From: Phanerodontia chrysosporium
Taxonomy: Eukaryota > Basidiomycota > Agaricomycetes > Polyporales > Phanerochaetaceae
Length of the DNA stretch: 64,000 nt
Reading direction: 5' to 3'
Assembly: GCA_001910725.1 (NCBI GenBank)
Contig: MJGA01000035.1
Coordinates: 62,001 to 126,000 of the forward strand
The notes beneath the pieces are model-generated. The model was not told where the DNA came from. It saw only the letters and a list, made by a program, of their open reading frames with translations, and ran no database searches. Position numbers and translations under genes: made by a program. Shown piece after piece: positions 54,191 to 64,000 of the stretch (its first letter is position 1; every line of letters begins with the position of its first letter).

Positions 54191-54614
54191 ATGAACTCTA
54201 GCGGCGCTCAGACTGTCACTCCTTCCAACGCTGCTGCCGACTACGCCGAGGTGCAGCGCAACAACAACCCGCCGATTCGCAACGTGCAGTCATCTGCTGC
54301 AGAGGAGGCTGCGGCCGGCCAGAAGGTGTGTTCATCGCCTCGACCTTCCCCGCGCGCGACACTCACGACAGCCGCTCTAGCTCGTACCCCGCCCCGAAGA
54401 CGTGACCTCCTTCGAAAGTGCCGTCGAGCCTGACGTCGGAGGGAACCAGCGCACAGCAGGCAAGGGCCCCGAGGGCTGGGGCAAGTCGATAGACCGCGAC
54501 CCGCGCGAGCAGCGTCGTCGGGACGAGCAGATCACAAAGGGCCACTCTGACATGCGTCGTGGCACGGAGTGGACCCATACACGCAGCTCCCACCGTCCTG
54601 CAGACAATCAGTAG
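54191..54614 (+). CDS. Small hydrophilic, intrinsically disordered protein
   Basis: ATG 54191 has a near-perfect Kozak context (GCCACCATGA). Exon 1 ends after GQK at about 54327 and is followed by an intron GTGTGT..TCTAG of about 54 nt. The second exon reads LVPRPEDVTSFESAVEPDVG and later GPEGWGKSIDRDPREQRRRD to a TAG at 54612, giving about 122 residues. The product is highly charged with no hydrophobic core, no signal peptide and no domain I recognise, and is reminiscent of stress-inducible LEA-like small proteins, though not assignable to them. A strong TATA box about 140 bp upstream and a polyadenylation-like AATAAA at 54667 support a real, well-expressed gene. Confidence 0.6.
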
Positions 54615-57600
54615 AGCGCAAAGACAACACTGGTTCGGAAGCAAAGCATGTATTTGTAGTGTCGCAATAAAGACAAGCATAGATTTCCACATTGAGCTCC
54701 CCTCGTTCAACGATCGTGTGCGCCTCTTGCCTCTTATTGTCCCCTCGACGAGCAAGAGCCTCTCTGGCCACCGCAGCTGTGCATGTTTCCCGCCGTGCGC
54801 CGTGCGATGGCGCGGGCGGCGCGTGCATTGTGGGTGCCTGTGGTTGCTCGTCGTGGCGTTTTCCCGAAGGACCCTGAGGGGACCCTGACGACTAAGGTTC
54901 TGGCCCCGGCCGCTGTGCACCGCGCGACCTGTGTTCATTCTGTGCACCATTGCCGATGCCTCGCGCAGGGCGTTGCAGGGCCGACCCGCGGGGGCAGCGC
55001 GTGCAGCGCGTGCGCGCGCTCGCGCGAAGAGGCCGTGACGGTGTGGACGGCGTCCTACGGGGGCTCCGACGCGGCGGCCCTGCGCACGCACCCCCTCGCT
55101 CGACGGGCTGCCGTGGTGGGGCTCGACGCGCGGCGGGCGCACTAGCGGCGCGTGGATCCCAGGCGACCCTGCCGTCTGCGTCACGTCGCGCGGTGCGCCT
55201 GGGGCCCCACGGAGGCCCACAGCGCGGACACACGCCCGCGGCCAATCGCCCGGGGGGACGCACCGCCGATCGCGCGCAGGGACGGCCCCGCAACGCCCTT
55301 GTGTCGTGTGCGCGCGGGCCATCCGCAAGGGCCGTCAGGCCGACCGCACGCACACGTGCTGCGCCAGAAGCGGGGGGACGGACGCAAGGCCCATCGCCGG
55401 TATGTTTACCGAGTCGACCCTGTCGCGCCCCTTTGCGTGCGGCCGCCATACGCAGGCCCGGAGTTGATCCCGTGCTGCGTCGCCCCCGCCTGCGACATGG
55501 GTCTCGGGCCACGATGGGTGTCCGCCGCCTGCATCCGTACTAACGCCATGATGTCCCCGCGGACTTCGAGCAGCACAAGTCAGGGATGCCCAGAGCTCGA
55601 CAATATAAAAGTCGCTGGAGTTCATTTGGCAAGAAGATGACTCGATATGGATATCTTATCTGTCTTTGAAGGCTGGACGCACAATCTGGTGAATGTTAAA
55701 GCCTGTTCGACATTGAAGCGGTGCATACGTACCTGCTGTAAGTATACATCTTTAGAACCGTCAAGGGTCTTGCCGTATACTCTTTATCTTGAGATAACCT
55801 TGATAGATACCATCCACCTGTCGCATCATCATGCCGCCGAGAGGTCGAAGTTGGTAGGGGAACCGTAGAAACAGCGATGTGGTAGCAGCGTATTGACCTT
55901 CCATTCCTGGACATGCGGGATTTTCCGACATCCGGTGGACGCCCTTGTTGGAGTCCTTGTCCTCAGTCCCACTCATAGCCAAAGAGACCTGCGCTGCTTC
56001 ATGGCGGCGGAACTCGCGACGGCCCGGCTTGAATTGTGAAGGTAGGAATAGCATGGTTCAGAAATGCCGACATTTGTTATTGACAACCTCGTCCAGAACT
56101 CCTCTCCACTACTAGTAGCATAGACTGCCAACCGGCCTGTACCGTGGCGGCCTACTCGCCGACGTGTTCTCGAACCCTATACCGTTGCCCCATTTCCGCA
56201 CCTGTGGTCATAGTCTGGTGACCTGCGTTCTCTCTGGCATGCTTCTCGATCCCTACAGGAAGCTTGAGCTGCTCTAGTTCATCACCGTGTGACCTCCCGG
56301 ACGCCCTCATCTCCGACTTCACCATTCCTAGGAGGCATCCTCTCCGCTGTTGTCGCTGTCATGCGAGCGTGTACGTTACATGTCTCACCGAAGCTTCCAA
56401 AATGCACACTTACAAGGTTCGTCTCGCCCGAGATGCAGGCTTCATCATCCGCTGATGCTCGCCCAGGCTAGCGGAAGGATGAGAAGACATGCCGCCATCT
56501 CTACATCGCTGCGGTCTGCACACTACGCCCCCTACTACGCCGTGCACGGCTAGCGCGAGATCCGCTGCTGCGATCGCTCTGCAACTTTGATGACGAACGG
56601 CACGCTGAACGACGCACGGTGGTCGTTGTGCCTTGAAGCTTCGTTCACGGGTACGGCTCCGTCCTATGAAACCTTGTTGAACGCGAGCATCCCTCTACTC
56701 GGATATCAGCCTATACCACTTCCAGCTTTTGCCGCGCGAGCTTATATGCTGGTACCGCACCGGCCATGTTGTCTGATGGTTTGGAGTTTCTGACTTCCGT
56801 GGGCTGTCCATTAGCCTCACCATTTGGAGCCTTCTCCACAGAGCCCACGCTGACCAAGCAAGCATGATTGATGGGCGCACCGCTACGACAGCTGTCGCTC
56901 TACGAGCTTCAAGCTCGCAGCGAACAGAAACCTTCCACGCAGCTGAGCCACGGGTTCTGCACAGGCTACGCCAACCCAAGCTGAAGCGACGTCCCGGGGC
57001 GACCAGATTTCTGGAACGTGGGCAAGCGACGTCGCGACGCGCCACCGGCTTCGTGCGCTCTCGTAAACATGACGAAAGCCGCGTACGCCGCGACGGCGCG
57101 GAAAAAGGCCCCGAGCGGGGGCTCTTCCGCGCCAGCCACAGGCACCCGCATGTGCCCTCTCCGCGCGCCGCGCGACTATCAGGATATATCGGGGCGGCGC
57201 TGCTCGCGGTGGGCGCGCTGTGGGTGCCCCCTCCTGGGTGCGCGAGGCGCCGCGGCGTGGCAAATCGGGGGCGGCGGCCTCGCAATAGGGCCCGTGCACC
57301 ATTCGTGGGAGGTGCAGCCGCAACCCGCGCTGCGGTGCGTCCTCGCCTCGGGAGCCTGCCTCGATATGGCGCGTGGGGCCCGGGCACGGTCGCGCACGCG
57401 TGGAGGCCGCACGCCCCGTTAAGCGAACGGCCGTGGCACCTCCCCCCCAGGCCGTCCGTGCGAATGGGCGGAGGCGCGGGCGCTCTGGACAATGCAGGAG
57501 CTTTCCCATCGTCACCAGATCTTCGTGCCATGGCGTCAGCGCAGATCAGCACGGCCCCCAGGAAGGTTGCGTGGCACCCAGAGAAGCATCCCCTTGCGGC

Positions 57601-58479
57601 GCGGGCGACGCTGCCCGCCCTCTGGAGATGTCCTTGGCTAGGTCGATAGTCCCAAGGGGGGACAACCGGAAGATGTCTGAACAAAGGAGGATGTGCCGAC
57701 ACGATGCACACTCCGGTCCGTGCGCAAGCATGGTTTTGCAGACCTCGCGCTTCTGGAGCGAATTCTCGTCAATCGTCGACAACTCTAGATCCCGATGGAC
57801 GTACGTGCAAACACGGCGTTATAGAACGGACTCAAGGAGTTCTTCCTACGATGAGCGAATACAATAGAATTGCTGTCCAGCTCTTGCCGAGATTCTGTAT
57901 TGTCAATAACTCCGAGCAACCTCAGGCGGTGAGTAGAGGTACTTGTTATCGTGGATATCACGAAGCACGCCCTACAGGCAAGGCATCCTCGGGAATTGAT
58001 CTCGGTGGGACTTGCATTCCAATTGAGCACACGTTTGGTGGCGTTTATCTGAGCTGCATCTGCCCCGTGAGTACTGCGGGCCTATCAAGCTGTACACGAG
58101 TCCCCGTCGGAGATGACCACAGAGGCTGCATACGAGAAGCCACGAGATATGGCAAGGTTCGTGGTATCGATGGATTAATGATGTACATGCCTGGACTGGT
58201 CGCTGAAAACACTGCCGAATGGGGTGTAGTATAATGGAAATAAGACTTCAGTCGTGTTTTGAGTTCTGCCAGAGGCAGGATGGAGTGGCAGCGCGTCGGC
58301 TTCCCGTCCCAATCACTGATGAGGAGAGGCGAGTGCGGCCGCATGAACCACAGAAGCAGCCGGCTCTAGACTCTGCTGAGTTAGGAGCAGCGTACTGACG
58401 GCGCTCTGTCCGAAAAGCAGCCCGAATAAGCCGCGGGCGATCTGCGAGAACATTTGCGACGTACCAGTTCAAGGATGCC
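54615..58479. other. Gene-poor stretch with two GC-rich blocks
   Basis: GC-rich segments at about 54800-55520 and 56880-57640 have open frames in many frames and no domain. Between them (55650-56800) and after (57650-58479) the composition is normal, but I find only short exon-like stretches, for example around 57850-58060, that I cannot join. Confidence 0.35.
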
Positions 58480-58916
58480 TCATGCCGTCGCCACCTGTGG
58501 TTGCGCCTTTGTCTTCGCCGCAGCCTCCTCCGCCAGCTGCCTATGATGCTCCTCACGCTCGCGTTCCGGACTCTTGAGGATCGTCTCCAGCTTGAAGCGT
58601 TTCCGAGCAGAGATTGGTGGGCAGTTGCGGATCACGACCTGGTCGTGCAACCGGAGCTCTGCACATTCTCCGTCAGTCTTCCGCTCACACCCAGCAGAGC
58701 TGATGCGTACGGTTGTTCTCGTCATGTGTGAGGAACTTCTTGCTCCGCTCCAGCATCTGGAGACTGTGGTGAGTTTTGGAGGTTGAATTCGCAGTCTCTG
58801 CAGCAGCGTACCTTTCCTGTCCGCGGGTGCGCGACGAGCCGCGACACGGTGACTGTGGCAGTCTTGTTCATGACCCCGACCTTAGTCACAATCCCGGTAA
58901 AGGCCATAGGAGGCAT
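58480..58916 (-). CDS. Mitochondrial small-subunit ribosomal protein uS17m
   Basis: Minus strand, three exons. ATG 58916 starts MPPMAFTGIVTKVGVMNKTA, continuing VTVSRLVAHPRTGK before a GTACGC donor at about 58811. The middle exon gives ERSKKFLTHDENN. A 55-nt intron (GTACGC..GCAG) leads to LRLHDQVVIRNCPPISARKR and FKLETILKSP, followed by a charged helix (EREREEHHRQLAEEAAAKTK) to the stop at 58480. Total about 109 residues. The GxVxxxxMxKTxxVxV start, HDE, and VxIxxxxPxSxxKRF are the hallmarks of bacterial-type S17, so this is the mitochondrial rather than the cytosolic protein. The longer intron reading ending in a TGA right after TGG is rejected because it breaks the conserved HDEN-xLRLHD join. 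Confidence 0.88.
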
Positions 58917-60702
58917 GGTGGGCAGGCAGCAGAGGAGAACGCGGAAGAGGCGGGTGGATGTCCGAGCGAGAGGCGGGTTGAGCAGACAATTCCCAAAACG
59001 GGTGCTGACATAAGTCGAGCGCTCTCGTTCCGACCACCCTTCGTGGCGTCTCCGAGGCAACTTTCATGTCGGGATATGTACTCTACTTGGACTGAATCTC
59101 GGAAAAGACTTGTACTGAACGCAAGAGGCAAAGAAAGGATGTAAGTCAAATCCATGTTCACAATTTATAATTGAGTCTATGATGGCCGTGGCATCACGCA
59201 GGATTTGACATCTAGTAGGTGAAGAATCGGACCTGTTGTACGTCCCCTGGTACAGCCGTTTGCATAATGATAGATACCGCGGGTTTTTTTTCCATTGCAG
59301 CGGAGTTTGATGGCACTGTGATGGCCGAGGGAGCGGACCCGCGGCCCGTCCCGCCTCCTCCCTATCTGGGACCCGCGCCCCGGATGGAATGTCCTCGGAG
59401 TGACGGAGTCGGCTCTCGAGTGTACGGGCGGGTGGCCAAGTGTAGCCAGATGAGGTATTCCAAGGGTCTATCTGCTAGACAACCTACTTCTGGGACCTTG
59501 AATACCTTCTGACAACGAGTATTCATACACGCCAAGTCTTGTACATCGCGCAGTCTGTGGCCCATCACCCTCGCACCTTCAACGGTCCGCATCACGAGCA
59601 AATCGTCCTCCACTGACATCTGTGAGACCCTTCGACTCACCGAAGCGCCCATGATTTCGGGCTTTGGTGCTGTGCTGACTTAGCAGCTAGCTCGGTACCA
59701 CTCACATAAATACTTTGGCACTCTCCGCTGTGCCGATGAAGTGTAAGTACCGCTTCTGGTAGATGCACACAGGACTTGTCGAGTGAAGGCTCGGAGGGTG
59801 CGGAGGCGGCACCTGGCGCCCCGGTGGGCGCGCGCCCCGAGCCGTGCTCGGCCATCAAATACATCAAACTCCGTCACAACCAGGAAAAAATCCGAGAGTA
59901 TCTATCGATATGCAAACGGCTGTAGTCCCGATAGCAGCATTTTTGACATATTCCCATAGGTCCCATTTAATAGCGGTTGCGCTTTACATTCTGACGTTGG
60001 TAACTACCGACACTCGCGACATGACGGCGATCTGAAGTTAACGTGCAGAATCAGTGCATACCCCTTGTTGGCAACGATCAGTGCTGCGCCCAGGCCCCCT
60101 GAGCTATACGAGCCAAGATCTACAATTCGAGTCAGGAACAAAAGCCGCCACTTGGAACAGGTGCTCAGTGGTTCTCAACAGTGTAGCAGCAAAAGCTATG
60201 TGGGTTCATCGCTTAGGCGACGAACAAGGTCACCTTCCTCCGGTGGCATCGTCTCTTGATACGAGAAGCTGTTTACTGGCTAGATCGACACAGACTGACG
60301 CAATTGCACAGAGAACAATGTTGCCTAGTCTATAGACATGCGTCGACAGGACAGCTGCGGCGTAAGCTTATCCTCCGACGCCACACCACTTCCGTTGTCG
60401 AGCACCGGTCTCACGGCGACGCCCAGCCACGGCGCATTTGACGGCCTCTACACAGTTCGTGCTGTATCGAACCTTCTGGTATCGTCTTCACGCATCCTCA
60501 AAGGGCGAGAATGAGCCGGCACCGCCTTCTGCGAGGTAATTGGTATGCCAGATATATGCGTCTCTCCGCGCCCCACAGCTCCTTTCGGGGGCGACATCGT
60601 TCGAATGCGCCGTGGTGCAGAGCCTCAGAGACACCGTAGTCTTACAAAGTGCTGCTGTGTGCCTACGCCGCCATGGGGCGTCTTTGTGGTAAGACCCAGG
60701 CG
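58917..60702. other. Intergenic, no secure gene
   Basis: Minus-strand open stretches at 59362-59652 (MGASVSRRVSQMSVEDDL) and 59700-59867 (MAEHGSGRAPTGAPGAASAP) could be exons of an unknown gene with a donor-like GTACTT between them. I cannot support a model. The rest shows nothing recognisable. Confidence 0.3.
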
Positions 60703-60711
60703 TATATAAGA
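60703..60711 (+). promoter_or_regulatory. TATA box of the small Pro-rich gene
   Basis: GTATATAAG about 105 bp upstream of the ATG at 60813, followed by a pyrimidine-rich leader, the standard layout of a strong fungal promoter. Confidence 0.65.
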
Positions 60712-60812
60712 AGCCCCCAAATCACTCCCGGCTTCCTTCCACCACTCCAGCTCTCGCACATTCCCACCTATCTCACAAATTGCGCGACTTCTAACTCCTC
60801 TACATAACCATC

Positions 60813-61156
60813 ATGCTCCCTGCACTTGTCGTCCCTGTGTCTCCCGCGATTGTTCCCTATGTGAGTCTGTCGCTTCGTTTACCAGCTCCGTCTAACGTCG
60901 CTCCTCTAGCATTTCTCTCCGTACTACGTTCCTGCCGCGATCCCCAGGCGGTGAGTAACAATCGCTGCCGGTCTGATGCCATATCTGAGTGCTATTCAGG
61001 CCGCCGGCGTGGGTCATGAACACGCCACGTCCTGCTCCGACAGTGCTGTACACGCCGACGGTCGTCTACCCGCCGCCCCTGCCGACATACCACCTCGTCC
61101 AAGTCCCGTCTGGTGCCCATGGGTGGCAGTGCTGGGAATTCGTCCGGGTACAATGA
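60813..61156 (+). CDS. Small spliced Pro-rich protein (81 residues)
   Basis: Three exons: 60813-60860, 60910-60950 and 61000-61156. The introns are both 49 nt with GTGAGT donors and CTAG / TTCAG acceptors, and all joins keep frame to a TGA at 61154. The product starts MLPALVVPVSPAIVPY, continues HFSPYYVPAAIPRR, and ends with VLYTPTVVYPPPLPTYHLVQ and GWQCWEFVRVQ. It is rich in Pro, Val and Tyr with a single Cys, has no clear cleaved signal and no known domain. The strong TATA box, Kozak region (ATCATGC) and three clean short exons argue that it is real although very short. It might be a recently evolved or lineage-specific gene; the function is unknown. Confidence 0.6.
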
Positions 61157-61750
61157 GGAACCGAACAGGTACGTCTGCAGTGCCTGAGACGCGACAGCTC
61201 GCGCGCTGACACTGGCAGCGAGCTCCTCATCCTAGCAGTAAGCTCCCTTTTCTCCGACGTCACGATGTTGGGCACGAAAGTTACGAAAGTTACGAAACCA
61301 CGGACCTGATTTCATTTGTATACCCCTTGCACGGTGATACCCCTTTCGCTCCAAGGGCCCCTTCCGCCGTTCGTGTGGACAATTGTTTCTATATGTATCT
61401 CACGAACGTTTCTGCAATACACGTCATGACGAGATGATACGCGCGGGTATGAAGTCATGCTGTTATAAACATGGCTGGGTGACGATGCCTTCAATGTGGT
61501 GAGAGATCAGCAAGAATTAGAATGTGATGAGTCATGGAGTCACCTGTGTCCGTGTTTAATGTGAATCGCACGCTTTCATTGCTATTCCTAAAACTTGGCC
61601 GGAAACAGTGAGCGCGCCGAATGCATAGTACCTTACGGAGGCGACTTTCCAGAGAAGCAATTACCCAACGTTGGAGGACGATGGCACACTGTACGTTCAT
61701 GTTCGCCAATACAAACATGTGCATATCACCATTTCCACTGCATTGGTAAG
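61157..61750. other. Intergenic, no gene seen
   Basis: Between two convergent genes. No recognised feature. Confidence 0.4.
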
Positions 61751-62745
61751 CTACTTCTCTCCCCACCAAGTACGCAAGAACTCCGCAACATTCATGGGCC
61801 GCACCTCCGGGCACAGTTCGTTCAGGTTCTTGCCCTCGTAGCCAATCGGATTCGTCCGAAGACACTCGAGCCACCACTGATTCAGGAACTTCTCGAAGTC
61901 GAACGCAGCGAACTTCGCATCGGGGTGTTTGAAGGTGCCTGCTTGGCTCGAGTTGATCTTGGCAATAATTTGCTCCTCAGAGACGTATGTCACGTCGAAT
62001 TTCTTCCCTACACAGAGAGAAGCACGTCAGCGGTCGAGCATCTGACAACGATGCGGGTTGGCGCACCTCTGACTTCCTCCGCGGCCTTCACGACCTCGTT
62101 CAGACGGAGGCGATCACCGCGCATCTGGCTGTACTCCGGCCAGCGCTCGAGATCGAGGCTCGCAGCAACGAAGCGTCCTACATCCTCCGCGCGCGTGTAC
62201 ACGATGTACGTGGAGCCGTCCCCGGGAAGCGTCGCCGAGGCATTTTCAACGTCGACCAGGACGCGGAGCGGATGGAGGTGGCCAATGCCGGGCGTGCCGC
62301 TCGCGAGGTAGTTCATGAAGATGCCGCACTCGAAGATGGTGTACTCGAGCCCGCTCGCGGCAACGGCCTGCGCGACGGGCCACTTGAAGCGGTAGGCCTC
62401 GATGGGGTTGTCGGGGATCGCGCGAACGGCGAACTCGCTCGGCGCGAAGCGCTTCACGCCGGCCTTGACGGCGGCTTCGAGCAACGCGAGCTGCGGGGTG
62501 ACCATCGACGCCTCGTCGAGCCCTGCGATGGTCGATATGACAGTGTGTACGCCCTCCAGCGCGGCGGCGAGCGCGGCAGGGTCATCGTATGACACGGCAA
62601 CGATGCGCACACCGAGCGCGTCGAGGTCGGGGTGGCTTGTGCGCCGCGAGAGGACGATAACTTCGTGCTTTCCAGACTCAACGATGCCTTCGACGATGTG
62701 CAGACCGATGCCGCCTGTACCACCTGCGACTGCGACCTTCACCAT
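61751..62745 (-). CDS. NmrA-like / isoflavone-reductase-like NAD(P)-binding protein
   Basis: Minus strand, two exons: 62745-62067 and 62007-61751, split within a Gly codon by a 59-nt intron (GTGCGC..GTAG), giving 311 residues. The Rossmann fold starts MVKVAVAGGTGGIGLHIVEG with the GGTGGIG dinucleotide loop. RRTSHPDLD follows beta-2, as in NADPH-preferring members. Then come VHTVISTIAGLDEASMVTPQ, LLEAAVKAGVKRFAPSEFAV (the atypical-SDR segment before the active site) and FMNYLA. The C-terminal domain includes GTFKHPDAKFAAFDFEKFLN and ends AEFLRTWWGEK. Length and motif order are typical of fungal NmrA-like proteins, which act as redox sensors or as reductases of aromatic or terpenoid compounds; the substrate cannot be told. 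A TATA box lies about 75 bp upstream on the minus strand. Confidence 0.9.
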
Positions 62746-62818
62746 GGTTGCTGTGCTGTCTAGAGTAGGCGTAGTAAGAGAGGAAGTTCTGAGAATATAG
62801 TTCCACACGATGTACTCA

Positions 62819-62825
62819 CTTTATA
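62819..62825 (-). promoter_or_regulatory. TATA box of the NmrA-like gene
   Basis: TATAAAG on the minus strand, 74-80 bp before the ATG at 62745. Confidence 0.7.
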
Positions 62826-64000
62826 CCCCCTGGTCCCTTTGCGCGTTCGCTGACACTCTCACAGGCCGCTCCTAGTCATCTCGAGACCAAGCTGCCGTGA
62901 ACGTCGACGTTGCCATTGCCGCCGGGCCGTCGGGCTGCGCTCTCAATTTCTCATTGACGCAATACATGTCTAACCTTTCAACTGCTGACAAAGCTCGTAG
63001 CAGCTTCAGCTCAGCGTTTGACCGCAGCGGTGGTGGATGTCGAGAACACGGTGTCGTCGGGCGCTTTCGGTGAAATCCGCCGCACCGCTCTGCGCTTACG
63101 CTGCGGGCTAACGAAATGCTCGTGCTTGGCAGCCAGCTGTCCCATTCTGCAGCACACCGTCACTATGAGACTATCATCTCGTTTGCCTGCCTGTGAATGG
63201 CGGGATGACGGCGAAGAAAGGGACCGGTTACGCCGTCGGGGCCAAGAACCTACTCACCTTCTATTTATGGACTGACGGGAATTGCCGAAGATGGTTCCAA
63301 GTCAAGCTGCGTTTCTGCTTTCGAAATGCATCCACGACAGGATTACCACCGCCCACTGCAATGTTGCATTTCGTCTCTTCACTTTATGGTCTCTCCGGCT
63401 GCTGGTAATACTCGCCGCTCCAACACGAAATCGGACGCGTGACCTCCAGGAGTTTTATTCTCAATGTATTTTTGCCACAGCGGCGACGCACCTGGCAATA
63501 ATGCTGTGACCCTTGTTACTTCTGAGGGTTACCCATCTCAAGGTGAGCATCTCTCGGTATCGTGGGTGTATTGTATCTCATGACTCGGACCTGTTGTGTT
63601 CCAGAGAACACAGCCTCTTTGTGGCACCTTTGCAACGTAGCTGCTGGCTGTACGCCGCGAACGGTCCAATCCCGACTGTATACTATCTAGGACAGTGCGG
63701 GTGCACAATTGACTTACCGTAACCTCCCCATGTCCTATTATGCTATGACAGTGAGGTTCTGTTTGTTATGAACAGCAAACCGAGTACAGCTTTGTGGCGG
63801 AAGGGTATATTACGGCCCCAGGTGCGCTGCACGTCCTGCACGCCCTACTCTTCCTACACACCTGCCCACGCAATACACACCCGCCCACGCAATACACGCT
63901 ACGCCCACCCAGCCTCTGGAATAAGACGACCCGTACGATGTTTGTACGCTTGAGGCACGCGCTGCCCAACTTTGTACGTCTCCCTCGTGCATCTGGCCCA
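62826..64000. other. Right edge, no secure gene
   Basis: No coherent exon recognised. Two 19-bp tandem units lie at 63857-63875 and 63876-63894. Confidence 0.35.
63857..63894 (+). repeat. Two 19-bp tandem repeats
   Basis: CACACCYGCCCACGCAATA twice in tandem, with one base different. Confidence 0.85.

Noticed and set aside
57848..58070. Hydrophobin-like Cys spacing in plus-strand exon-like stretches
   Set aside because: Only a few Cys, no CC pairs, and exon joins break frame.
1..64000. CRISPR arrays, prokaryotic operons, rRNA genes
   Set aside because: None seen; short tandem repeats present are minisatellites, and the gene structure is eukaryotic.

Overview
This window is nuclear DNA of a filamentous basidiomycete, most likely an Agaricomycete close to the polypores. 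This is inferred from the protein families: a WD40 protein with a C-terminal membrane anchor, a BTB protein, an F-box protein, FHA-kinases and a conserved one-span membrane protein. Introns are 41-70 nt with GT..AG ends and CTRAY branch sites, and there is a chromodomain Ty3/Gypsy retrotransposon. No prokaryotic operons, CRISPR arrays, rRNA or convincing tRNA genes were seen. Exon limits come from reading frames and splice motifs, so most are approximate.

Layout. 1-9 kb: two almost identical 1,091-bp inverted arms (862-1952 and 6793-7883) enclose a 4.84-kb block with a WD40 membrane protein, a divergent unknown gene and a BTB protein. Relics of a fatty-acid oxygenase and a CE1 esterase lie just outside the right arm. 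9-13 kb: an F-box-type gene and an FHA + Ser/Thr kinase gene (Chk2-like). 13.19-20.89 kb: a structurally complete Ty3/Gypsy chromovirus with visually identical 695-bp LTRs and a CTCTG target duplication. It sits 28 bp upstream of the start codon of a nucleoplasmin-like protein gene and in the same orientation. 22-34 kb: unknown genes, a JmjC protein, a one-span coiled-coil membrane protein, a decayed ubiquitin protease and a second FHA-kinase. 34.5-40.5 kb: poorly resolved, low-complexity gene-like DNA with repeats related to the inverted arms. 40.5-47 kb: three 32-bp tandem repeats, an AT-rich island of about 650 bp, then 5.5 kb of very GC-rich DNA without a recognisable gene. 47-64 kb: housekeeping and regulatory genes (Nrg1-like zinc-finger factor, Ski8-type WD40, ribosomal protein eS12, mitochondrial uS17m, NmrA-like reductase, two small unknown genes), broken by further GC-rich blocks.

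Main points of interest: (i) LTR insertion that may have replaced the promoter of a nucleoplasmin-like protein; (ii) a canonical-looking -1 frameshift signal at the gag/pol junction and a single in-frame TAG splitting an extra N-terminal ORF from gag; (iii) a dispersed intergenic repeat made of AATCCG hexamers spaced about one helical turn apart, in several copies next to a GCCTAG-N-CTAGGC palindrome; (iv) the long inverted repeat; (v) the AT-rich and GC-rich islands.
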